A DNA stretch of 64,000 nt from Sulfitobacter sp. S223 (lineage in GTDB: Bacteria > Pseudomonadota > Alphaproteobacteria > Rhodobacterales > Rhodobacteraceae), in contig NZ_CP083560.1 in the NCBI RefSeq assembly GCF_025143825.1, positions 2,480,001 through 2,544,000 of the forward strand, read 5' to 3'. The notes beneath the pieces are model-generated. The model was not told the origin of the DNA. It worked only from the letters and a program-made list of their open reading frames with translations, and ran no database searches. The translations under genes and the position numbers were made by a program. Positions 8,453 to 16,078 of this stretch are shown in pieces (the stretch's first letter is position 1; every line of letters begins with the position of its first letter).

Positions 8453-9273
8453 CCCATCAAGGCCTTGCGTAGCATGTTGAGTGCAACCAGAACCAGAAAC
8501 ACTGCAAACACCCGTTTAAGCGGCTTGGGATCCATCGCGTGAGCCAACCGCGCGCCCATCGGAGCGGTTATCAGCGTCATCGCAATCACCAGCACAAACG
8601 CCACCAGATTAACCGCGCCAATCGTGAATGGCGGACGGGTTGCGGGGTCAATTTCGACAAACAAAAAGCCGATAACCGAAGGCACTGCGATCAACACACC
8701 AAAACCTGCCGCAGTCGCAACGGCGCGGTGGATCGGCGTATTGTAAAGGCTCATCAAAGGGACGCCAAAGCTGCCACCGCCAATACCCATAAGCACAGAC
8801 AGAAACCCAACGCCCGGCGACAGTGTTGCGCGGGCAATCCCGCGTGGCATCGCCTGCCCCAGCCGCCATTCTGACCGGCCGAAGCCCATATACAGACCAA
8901 CAATTAGCGCCAGCACGCCAAAGATCGCCTGTAATGTAGAAGAACGCAGCCCAGCAACGGCGAACATCCCGATCACAGCACCGATCACAATGCCCGGCGC
9001 CCAGCTCCGCAGAATATCCCAGTCGACCGCCCCCTTCTTGTTATGCGACAAGACAGAGCGCACGGAGGTGACGATGATCGTCGCCAAAGAGGTCGCCAAA
9101 CAAAGCTGCATCAACTGGTCGCCACCATACCCAAGGGTTTGGAAAGCATAGAAGAATGCTGGCACCAATACGATGCCCCCTCCGACACCAAGCAATCCTG
9201 CAAGCACGCCGGCAAAGGCACCAATTACCAGCAGCAGCACCGCCATTTGGATCAACAATAACGTATCGGGCAT
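8449..9273 (-). CDS. TauE/SafE family anion permease
   Basis: A 274-aa polytopic membrane protein of the TauE/SafE (DUF81) family, transporters associated with sulfite, sulfoacetate or other small organosulfur anions. The N-terminal repeat contains GVLAGLLGVGGGIVLVPAFF and the C-terminal repeat contains LMGIGGGSFGVPLMSLYN, the paired glycine-rich motifs of the family. About eight hydrophobic helices can be counted. It is the promoter-proximal gene of a two-gene operon with the dioxygenase-like gene. Substrate cannot be read from sequence. Confidence 0.88.
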   Translation of the reverse strand: MPDTLLLIQMAVLLLVIGAFAGVLAGLLGVGGGIVLVPAFFYAFQTLGYGGDQLMQLCLATSLATIIVTSVRSVLSHNKKGAVDWDILRSWAPGIVIGAVIGMFAVAGLRSSTLQAIFGVLALIVGLYMGFGRSEWRLGQAMPRGIARATLSPGVGFLSVLMGIGGGSFGVPLMSLYNTPIHRAVATAAGFGVLIAVPSVIGFLFVEIDPATRPPFTIGAVNLVAFVLVIAMTLITAPMGARLAHAMDPKPLKRVFAVFLVLVALNMLRKALMG

Positions 9274-9313
9274 CTTGAGCTCCTGCGCAGCCGTCTAAGG
9301 ATTTTCCTTGTTG

Positions 9314-10336
9314 CTACACCGCGCGCGACTGGCTTGCCAGAACACTTTGCTCCATCGTCCGGTTTAGAGCTTCACTGACAAGCGCAGTGCCGGCACCGGT
9401 GTGGTGCGCGCCCTCTGACAGCACACGCCGCCAAATGCGCGCGCCCGGTCTGCCCGCAAACAGCCCCAGCATATGCCGCGTGACCTGTGACAGTTTCCCG
9501 CCCCCGTCCAGATGCGCCTCAATATAAGGAAGCATCAACCCTACGATCGCTTCGGGGGTCGTATCCTTCCCGTCGCCGAATATGCGCCGATCCGCCTGAC
9601 ACAGGATATCGCTTGGTTGATGGTACGCCGCGCGGCCGATCATCACACCGTCGATGCCGTTGTCCAGAGCAGCCTCAGCCGCTTCCAGTGTCGTGATCCC
9701 GCCATTGAGCGAAATATGCAGGTTGGGAAAAAGTTCTTTCATCTTGTGAACCAACGGATAATCCAAGGGCGGGATGTCGCGATTTTCCTTTGGGCTTAAC
9801 CCGTCCAGCCAAGCCTTGCGTGCATGGACCGTCACCCGCTCTATTCCGGCGCCAACAAGTCGGCTAAGGAATTCCGGCAGGACTTCTTCCGGATTTTGAT
9901 CATCCACACCGATACGGCACTTTACCGTGACTTCTACAGCCACAGCCCGCCGCATGGCCGCCACACACCGGGCAACCAACGCGGGATCTTTCATCAAAAC
10001 CGCCCCGAATGCGCCCGATTGCACCCTGTCAGAGGGGCACCCCACATTCAGGTTGATCTCGTCATAACCCGCTTGCTCACCCAACCGTGCTGCCTCGGCC
10101 AGTTCATCGGGATCAGAACCACCCAATTGCAGCGCCACAGGGTGTTCGGAGCGATGATGGTCCAGCAAATGCAGCGCGTGCCCGCGGACCAAAGCTGGCG
10201 ACGTCACCATTTCGGTATAAAGCAGCGTATGCGCGCTCATCAGCCGGTGCATGTAGCGGCAGTGTCTGTCGGTCCAATCCATCATCGGCGCCACGCTTAG
10301 ACGGGCGGCTGATTTTACACTTGAATTCAGATACAT
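9314..10336 (-). CDS. dusA: tRNA-dihydrouridine synthase A
   Basis: FMN-dependent enzyme reducing U20/U20a in the tRNA D-loop. The 340-aa sequence begins with the DusA hallmark SVAPMMDWTDRHCRY. The catalytic cysteine lies in NLNVGCPSDRVQSGAFGAVLM (near residue 103), and the phosphate-binding C-terminal part reads GGITTLEAAEAALDNGIDGVMIGRAAYHQP. It is a single gene; the next gene on the minus strand is separated by 40 bp with no overlap. Confidence 0.95.
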   Translation of the reverse strand: MYLNSSVKSAARLSVAPMMDWTDRHCRYMHRLMSAHTLLYTEMVTSPALVRGHALHLLDHHRSEHPVALQLGGSDPDELAEAARLGEQAGYDEINLNVGCPSDRVQSGAFGAVLMKDPALVARCVAAMRRAVAVEVTVKCRIGVDDQNPEEVLPEFLSRLVGAGIERVTVHARKAWLDGLSPKENRDIPPLDYPLVHKMKELFPNLHISLNGGITTLEAAEAALDNGIDGVMIGRAAYHQPSDILCQADRRIFGDGKDTTPEAIVGLMLPYIEAHLDGGGKLSQVTRHMLGLFAGRPGARIWRRVLSEGAHHTGAGTALVSEALNRTMEQSVLASQSRAV

Positions 10337-10828
10337 AACAGGAATTCCGAGGTTTCGTTACTTTGCCGCATTTCCTGTGGCTTACCCCGATTTACGGTGG
10401 TTTCCGGGGGTTTTCCGAGAATGCTTGCTGCCGAGTAGCAGCTTTTTGCAAGGACTGCATCCCCAAGTGAGGGGCCCACCTGAAACACATTCCGCCCATT
10501 TCAGGCCTGAACTTCGAAAAAGATCAAAGGTCCGTCAGCGCAGGCAGGACTTTTTCAACTCTTGAAGCGGCCATGAAATGGCGTGACGACACTCTGGCTA
10601 AAATTCAATCGGGGTTGATTGCCCCCAAACAGAATGAAGAGGAAACAAGTCCTTTTCTGTGTAGATATGTTAGGGCTCTCGGGAAACTTTCTGCAAATTA
10701 CCCAATTTAAATCGCTAATTAACTTCACCACCGCTCCCGTTAGTTATTCGGTACACGCGCTATGCAATATGACACTGCGAAGGCGGGTTGACATGTTCAA
10801 TCGCCTGGACAAGGTTGAGGTCACATAA
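10337..10828. other. intergenic region, dusA to the TPP riboswitch
   Basis: About 490 bp lie between divergent transcripts, so it should contain the dusA promoter and the promoter of the thiamine-precursor operon. A plus-strand hairpin with a T-run (stem 10427-10431/10438-10442, TTTTT at 10443-10447) has no evident upstream plus-strand gene. A short frame from the ATG at 10573 to 10710 (45 codons; open without a start back to 10471) has a plausible helical composition but no good ribosome-binding site. I do not call it a gene. The AT-rich stretch near 10690-10760 may hold promoter elements. Confidence 0.4.
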
Positions 10829-10910
10829 CCGGGGGTGCTCCGACAGGAGCTGAGATGCGCGCAGAGCGTGAACCCTTTTTAGCTGATCTGGGTAATACCA
10901 GCGGAGTGAG
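10829..10910 (+). promoter_or_regulatory. TPP riboswitch (THI element)
   Basis: The sequence carries the conserved thiamine-pyrophosphate aptamer blocks in order: GGGGGTGCTC, then GGAGCTGAGATG (CUGAGA block), then a variable P3 helix, then GAACCC, then CTGATCTGGGTAATACCAGCG. The aptamer ends a few bases before the ATG at 10919. The only purine-rich ribosome-binding stretch (GGAGTGAGGTG) is the 3' closing strand of the aptamer, so ligand binding should hide the ribosome-binding site. I infer translational repression by TPP; no T-run terminator follows. Confidence 0.93.
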
Positions 10911-10918
10911 GTGCTATC

Positions 10919-11530
10919 ATGTTCATAGGCGCGCAAGTGTCCCTTTATCCCATGACGTCCGACTTTTTGGGCGTCATCACCAGTGGGCTACACGCCCTGA
11001 AACCTTACGAAAAAGACCTGAGGATCGAGACAGACGATATGTCGACGCTCGTGGTCGGTGCACCGGAGCCGTTGTTCGACGCAATCCGCGATCTTTTTGA
11101 GGCCTCGGCCAAGCGGCCCGAGCATGTGACGATGCACGTGACCCTGTCGCGCGGATGCCCCGGCGAACCCGATGACCCCAGCTGCCGGTGCGAAGCGCTG
11201 GAGCGCGCGCAGGATCAGACGCTGGCTGAACGGCAAGAACTGGCAACAGAGGCCGTTAAGGATGCGCACACATCCGGCGTCCTCATTGATGTGCAGTTTT
11301 CGCTTTATGTCATGGGATCAGGCGATCACATGGAAGAGATATACGGCTGCATCGAGTTCCTGAAAAGCAGCGGCACGTTCCTGAAATCCAAGAATTTCTG
11401 CACCCGCTTGCGCGGCGATGCGGGCGCTGTGTTCGAAACACTGCGTCAGGCTTTTCTGCGCTTTGGTCCGGCTGAAGGTCACGTGACGATTGACCTGACC
11501 GCGTCCGCCAACAGCCCTAGCCTCGGCTAA
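10919..11530 (+). CDS. YkoF-like thiamine/HMP-binding protein
   Basis: A 203-aa soluble protein of two similar halves (about residues 1-90 and 110-200), each with the pattern GAQVSLYPM / DVQFSLYVMG followed by a helix and a second strand. This is the duplicated ferredoxin-like arrangement of YkoF, which binds thiamine-related pyrimidines. A Cys-rich linker (RGCPGEPDDPSCRCEALER) joins the halves. It is the first gene after the TPP riboswitch and precedes a complete ABC importer. The probable role is intracellular binding of a thiamine precursor or salvage product; the exact ligand is inferred from family and context. Confidence 0.85.
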   Translation: MFIGAQVSLYPMTSDFLGVITSGLHALKPYEKDLRIETDDMSTLVVGAPEPLFDAIRDLFEASAKRPEHVTMHVTLSRGCPGEPDDPSCRCEALERAQDQTLAERQELATEAVKDAHTSGVLIDVQFSLYVMGSGDHMEEIYGCIEFLKSSGTFLKSKNFCTRLRGDAGAVFETLRQAFLRFGPAEGHVTIDLTASANSPSLG

Positions 11531-11564
11531 GGTCGCATCTGCGCGGGCCAATGCCGCCCGCGTC

Positions 11565-12335
11565 TTGCGCGTTATGGTGTATTTCAGGAATATTTTTCCG
11601 GCCCTTTTGCTGACCTGCGTGTTTATCGCAGGATGGGAAGGCTATGTGGCGCTGTCGGACGCCTCACCGCTGGTGCTGCCCGCACCGCGGGATGTGCTGA
11701 ACGGTCTATGGATTGAACGATCCGCGATCGGAAAACACGCAGTGGCAACCCTGAGTGTCGCCACTTTGGGCTTCAGCCTGTCGGTGACGTTTGCTTTTCT
11801 GGTGTCCATCCTGCTTTATTTTTCCGGTTGGCTGCGTCGGGGCATGATGCCACTTCTTGTGGCCAGCCAGACCGTGCCCATTGTAGCGCTCGCGCCTCTT
11901 ATGGTGCTGTGGTTCGGCTTCGGCTTGTTGCCAAAGGTTCTCTTGGTGATCCTTGTCACCTTCTTTCCTATGGTGGTCAGCCTCATGGCTGGATATGCAA
12001 GCATGCCGCGTGCGTTTCGCGACCAGCTGGTTTCGATGGGCGCAAGTAAATGGGCCGTTTATCGCCGCGCCACCTTGCCTTCGGCGCGCGCGCATTTCTT
12101 CGCGGGCCTGAAGATCTCTGCGACTTACGCCATCGTTGCGACCATCTTTGCTGAATATGCAGGCGCGCGGCGGGGGCTTGGCATCTACATCCTCTCGGCA
12201 AAGAACAATTTTCGCGCCGACCTTGTGCTGTCGGCTGTCCTTGTTTCAGCCGTTCTTACCCTTGCTTTTCTGACGCTGATCCGTGGGATTGAGCGGGCAA
12301 CGGGCAATCGGTTTCGGAGGAATACCGATGCTTGA
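11565..12335 (+). CDS. ABC transporter permease, thiamine precursor (ThiX-like)
   Basis: A 256-aa permease of the BPD_transp_1 family, closest in style to the NitT/TauT/ThiX group. There are about six hydrophobic segments, and the EAA-type cytoplasmic loop is visible as QLVSMGASKWAVYRRATLPSARAHFFAGLKI (about residues 155-185). The C-terminal motif EYAGARRGLGIYI is usual for this group. The start is either TTG at 11565 or ATG at 11574; neither has a strong ribosome-binding site, so coupling to the upstream gene is likely. It overlaps the ATPase gene by 8 bp. The substrate, a formylaminopyrimidine or hydroxymethylpyrimidine compound, is inferred from the riboswitch. Confidence 0.88.
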   Translation: MRVMVYFRNIFPALLLTCVFIAGWEGYVALSDASPLVLPAPRDVLNGLWIERSAIGKHAVATLSVATLGFSLSVTFAFLVSILLYFSGWLRRGMMPLLVASQTVPIVALAPLMVLWFGFGLLPKVLLVILVTFFPMVVSLMAGYASMPRAFRDQLVSMGASKWAVYRRATLPSARAHFFAGLKISATYAIVATIFAEYAGARRGLGIYILSAKNNFRADLVLSAVLVSAVLTLAFLTLIRGIERATGNRFRRNTDA

Positions 12336-13068
12336 GGTGCAGGCACTTACCATTCGAGCCGGACGCACCACGCTGGTTAGCGACCTGTCATTCGATCTGG
12401 CCGAGGGTCGCCTGACATGCATCATTGGCCCATCAGGCTGCGGCAAAAGCTCGGTTGTGAAATGGCTGGCCGGCGTTCTGGCCTCCGAATTACGGGCGCA
12501 GGGAAGCGCATATATCGATGGCAATCTCCAGACACTGCCGCAAAGGGACATTGCCTATCAACCCCAGCAAGATACGCTGTTTCCATGGCTCACAATCGTT
12601 GAGAACGCCTGCCTTGGCCTAGAGGTCAGGGGGCATCAAAAACGGGCCGCTCGTGAAAAGGTGCGCAGCCTGTTCCATGATTTCGGGCTGGACGGTCACG
12701 AGGACAATTTTCCCGATCAGTTGTCCGGCGGAATGCGACAAAGGGCTGCCTTTCTACGCACCATCGTTCAGGAGGCCCGCGTGCTGTTGCTCGACGAGCC
12801 CTTCTCGGCGCTGGATGCGGTGACACGCCTGCGGATGCAGGACTGGCTCATCGACCGCCTTTCAGACCGGCCGCGGTCGGTTCTGATGGTCACACATGAC
12901 CTATATGAGGCCACCCAGATGGCTGACCACGTGCTCGTTATGGCGGGAAACCCGGGTCGCATCTGTGCCGATATTCCAATCACTATCCCCCGCGCCGACC
13001 GTAATGAGGCCACGCTGGCCAATATCCGTTCGTCGCTCAAATCCATGTTATTAAAGGACACACCATGA
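12328..13068 (+). CDS. ABC transporter ATP-binding protein, thiamine precursor (ThiZ-like)
   Basis: A 246-aa nucleotide-binding subunit. Walker A is GPSGCGKSS (about residues 31-39), the Q-loop is near YQPQQDTLFPW, the signature is LSGGMRQRAAFLR, Walker B is VLLLDEPFSALD and the switch His is in VTHDLYEA. The start at 12328 overlaps the permease stop. The longer open frame from 12283 lies inside the permease gene and is not used. The stop overlaps the substrate-binding-protein start by 4 bp, so all three subunits are translationally coupled. Confidence 0.92.
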   Translation: MLEVQALTIRAGRTTLVSDLSFDLAEGRLTCIIGPSGCGKSSVVKWLAGVLASELRAQGSAYIDGNLQTLPQRDIAYQPQQDTLFPWLTIVENACLGLEVRGHQKRAAREKVRSLFHDFGLDGHEDNFPDQLSGGMRQRAAFLRTIVQEARVLLLDEPFSALDAVTRLRMQDWLIDRLSDRPRSVLMVTHDLYEATQMADHVLVMAGNPGRICADIPITIPRADRNEATLANIRSSLKSMLLKDTP

Positions 13069-14042
13069 AGATTGCCGCCCTTACTGTTGCCGCCTGCCTC
13101 ACGTCCCATTCAGCCCTTGCAGAAGAGGTAAGCATCGCCCTTGACTGGACGCTGAACACGAACCACATCGGGCTCATCGTCGCACGCGAGAACGGATATT
13201 TCGCAGACGCCGGACTGGAGGTTGATATCCTCCCCTATTCAGAAAGTGCGTCTACCGCGCTGCTGGCTGCCGGAGCCGTCGATTTCGCCTATATGACTGC
13301 TCTCGGTTTCATGAGCACCAAGGCGGCCGGTGCAGACATCACCGCACTCTGGGTCACGATGCAGCGCGAAGCCGGACGACTGGTCTACAATAGCGACAAT
13401 GACGGGATCACGCGCCCGGCGGATCTGGAGGGCAAGACATACGCCGGATTTGGCAGTGCGTGGGAAGATGCGTTGATCTCCACCATGATAGAGAACGACG
13501 GCGGCACGGCTGACTATGACACCGTAACGCTGGGTACCGGAGCCTATGAAGCCCTTGCCAGCGGTGCTGTGGATTTCACGCTGGAGGTAGCAACATGGGA
13601 AGGCGTGAACAGCGAACTTCTGGGCCGCAATCAGTCACATTTCATCTATGCAGATTACGGCGTGCCCGAACCACAAGGGGGCTACATCGGCGCCCAGACC
13701 TCTATGCTCCAGAGCGATCCGGATACCGTGCATGCCTTTATGGAGGCGACGTCGAAAGGGTACACATGGGCGGCCAAGAACCCACAGGCTGCTGCCGATA
13801 TTTTGATCAAGGCCGGAGACTTCCCAAATCAAGACCTTGTGCGCGGTTCAATGCAAGTCATCGACCGGGGCGGATATTTAACAGACGGGAACACAACAGT
13901 CGGCCGGATTGATGCAGAGCGTTTGGGGAACATGGCTAAATTTCTCTATGGTAGCGGGGTATTGCGCGGCTCTGATGGACAGCCCCTTGTCTGGCCGGGC
14001 GATGTGTCTGACTGGTTTGATCAAAGCTGGATGAAAGACTGA
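13065..14042 (+). CDS. NMT1/THI5-like periplasmic binding protein (ThiY-like)
   Basis: A 325-aa substrate-binding protein with a signal peptide (about 19 aa, cleavage after SALA). The mature start EEVSIALDWTLNTNHIGLIVARENGYFADAGLEVDI has the NMT1/THI5 fold opening typical of ThiY, the formylaminopyrimidine-binding protein. SESASTALLAAGAVDFAYM forms the ligand-contacting loop seen in the family. It is the last gene of the TPP-riboswitch operon. The eukaryotic Thi5 cysteine motif (CCCFC) is absent, as expected for a transport protein. Function as thiamine-precursor receptor is inferred from family and operon. Confidence 0.9.
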   Translation: MKIAALTVAACLTSHSALAEEVSIALDWTLNTNHIGLIVARENGYFADAGLEVDILPYSESASTALLAAGAVDFAYMTALGFMSTKAAGADITALWVTMQREAGRLVYNSDNDGITRPADLEGKTYAGFGSAWEDALISTMIENDGGTADYDTVTLGTGAYEALASGAVDFTLEVATWEGVNSELLGRNQSHFIYADYGVPEPQGGYIGAQTSMLQSDPDTVHAFMEATSKGYTWAAKNPQAAADILIKAGDFPNQDLVRGSMQVIDRGGYLTDGNTTVGRIDAERLGNMAKFLYGSGVLRGSDGQPLVWPGDVSDWFDQSWMKD

Positions 14043-14557
14043 TATTGGGCCTTGGTATCTTTGGTGTTCAGGCGCACCCCCAGAGATATCGAGACCTCAT
14101 TCAGCGAATGGAAATACTGCATTCGGGGGTCCGTCCCCGGATGTAGATCAAGAAATTGCTCTGCCCTTTGGGTCCAACCCCAAGCGGTCGTTGATCGAAC
14201 TTTGTAGTGCGAAAAAGCGGGCAAGATTGACGCGCCGTGAAACGGCATGCATCAGGCTGATAAAAAGCAGCAAACGCAACCTAAAGTTGCTTCCATGTTA
14301 TTGAAATCTTTCGGTAGCAGACCTCAAAATCCATGTCACCACCCGCCGACATCTAGCCTTTGATCATAGTTTTAAGGGCAGATACTAATGTTAACGTTCC
14401 TTTCATTTTTGGCCAAAGCAACACATCTGCACCACAATATTGCCGGATTTTCCCGTCAAAGTTGTCCTGCGGAACACACGTGTTAGAACAAATTCACCGC
14501 AGGAGATAAGCTTGGTGCCTTTTCGGGCCCTATCCTGATAAACTGGATTCATAGAAC
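14043..14557. other. 515-bp gap between the ThiY-like gene and a histidine kinase
   Basis: No convincing gene is present. A 75-codon minus-strand frame (14021-14248) overlaps the 3' end of the ThiY-like gene and has no recognised domain; its C-terminal half reads like a protein tail and might be the eroded end of a lost gene. A short hairpin (14276-14280/14286-14290) could be a weak terminator for the thiamine-precursor operon. The AT-rich part after 14300 probably holds the kinase promoter. Confidence 0.4.
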
Positions 14558-15958
14558 ATGGTTAATGACAGCCCTGCATCTAGCGAAAACATCAGAATCC
14601 CATGGCAAAAAAGACGTCGCCTTAGGGATTACGCAAATGTTGGCAGACACCTTTTGGTACAAAGAGTCGTAATTTACTCTGCCGCTATCCTTTTGTCCGG
14701 CGCTTACTACGATCCCGTTATTGCGGCCATTTTCTTTGTCGCTGTCGCCATATTCGAGATTTATGACAGCTATGTCTTCTACTTGATTGTTAAGCATAAA
14801 AGGTGGAAGCAAAAGAACTTCAAGAGCGCGATGATCGCCATTCACCTTGGTGCGTTCTTTAGCTCAATCACCATTTCCCTTTTCTGCATTTCCCTCGCGC
14901 GGCAACAGGGCGTAGGGAATGGCCATTTCCTGCCGCTGTTCATGCTTGTGTCTGCCACGATTTTTTCGGCGATGAACAGCAACCAATTCCGTTCGGTTCT
15001 TGGGATGCGTCTATGCATCTATATTTTGACCATTCTTTTCATTCCGATCCGGGATCTCTGGATGGTACGCCCCCCTCTGTCTTCGGATATGTGGGTCAAT
15101 TTTTTCACGATAATTTTCGTGTTGGGATTCATCATGGAGCTGGGTAGGAATTTTCTGTCCGGATACTCCCGTGATCTAAGAATTCGGGAGAAGTTGGAAG
15201 AAGAGCACAAACGCACCAAAGCAGCGCTCGATGCAAAAACCCGTTTTCTTGCGACTGTAAACCACGAACTGCGCACGCCGCTGACCTCCATCAAGGGCGC
15301 TTTCGATCTGATAAACTCCGGCTCACTTGGGCAGCCGCCAGAAAAAATGGGCAATCTTCTTGAGATCGCTTCACGCAACACCAACAAGCTCAAAGACCTC
15401 GTTGACGACCTGTTGTTTCTTCAGTCTTCCGACATTGGCAAAATCAAGTTTGATTTTAGGAAATTGGATCTGTGTGAACTCGTCGAAGAAGCATTGGAGC
15501 GTTTTCAGCCCCATGCCGCAAAAATGAATGTTTCGGTGCGAACTCAATATTGCCCCGGTGATTATTGGGTTTGCGCAGACAGAAAGCGGATTGATCAGGT
15601 TCTTATGAACTTGCTGTCCAACGCTGCGAAATTCTCTGAACGATGTGGGACCATCACCATCTCGATGGATAAAAGTGACGATGCGGTCACCCTATCCGTC
15701 CGCGACGAGGGCGTAGGCATACCGGCTAATTCAGAGGAGTTGGTTTTCGCGGAATTTTCGCAGTTGGATTCAGGCGATGGGCGCAAGTTTCAAGGAACGG
15801 GACTTGGCCTTAGCATTTCTAAACGCATCATCGAAGCGCATGATGGTGAGATTCGCTATACAAGCCAACTTGGGGTCGGAACGACATTCTCGATCGAACT
15901 GAAAAGAGCCGAAGCCCCGCAGGTAAGCCACCCACAGTTGTCGGCAGTATCAGCCTGA
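14558..15958 (+). CDS. orphan membrane sensor histidine kinase
   Basis: A 466-aa kinase. The N-terminal about 190 residues contain five or six hydrophobic segments and no obvious periplasmic sensor domain. A coiled linker (LRIREKLEEEHKRTKAALDAKTR) follows, then a HisKA domain with the phosphoacceptor His near residue 235 in FLATVNHELRTPLTS. The HATPase_c domain has N-box LMNLLSNAAKFSE, G1 VRDEGVGIP and G2 GTGLGLSISKRI. There is no receiver domain and no adjacent response regulator. It is convergent with another orphan kinase 120 bp away. Confidence 0.92.
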   Translation: MVNDSPASSENIRIPWQKRRRLRDYANVGRHLLVQRVVIYSAAILLSGAYYDPVIAAIFFVAVAIFEIYDSYVFYLIVKHKRWKQKNFKSAMIAIHLGAFFSSITISLFCISLARQQGVGNGHFLPLFMLVSATIFSAMNSNQFRSVLGMRLCIYILTILFIPIRDLWMVRPPLSSDMWVNFFTIIFVLGFIMELGRNFLSGYSRDLRIREKLEEEHKRTKAALDAKTRFLATVNHELRTPLTSIKGAFDLINSGSLGQPPEKMGNLLEIASRNTNKLKDLVDDLLFLQSSDIGKIKFDFRKLDLCELVEEALERFQPHAAKMNVSVRTQYCPGDYWVCADRKRIDQVLMNLLSNAAKFSERCGTITISMDKSDDAVTLSVRDEGVGIPANSEELVFAEFSQLDSGDGRKFQGTGLGLSISKRIIEAHDGEIRYTSQLGVGTTFSIELKRAEAPQVSHPQLSAVSA

Positions 15959-16078
15959 TGGAAAGGGTATGCATGGCTGACGGGTGTGATAATCCAAGAA
16001 GACGTCATCCTAGCCTTTAGACAGTCGGTCATTCAGCCAGCACTGCTTGCTTGCCACCCATCAGAAAGTGATACTGCG

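Noticed and set aside
10427..10447. Hairpin plus T-run in the plus orientation upstream of the TPP riboswitch
   Set aside because: No upstream plus-strand gene or conserved RNA could be shown, so a small RNA was not called.
10573..10710. 45-codon frame ahead of the riboswitch
   Set aside because: Reasonable composition but no ribosome-binding site and no recognised family.
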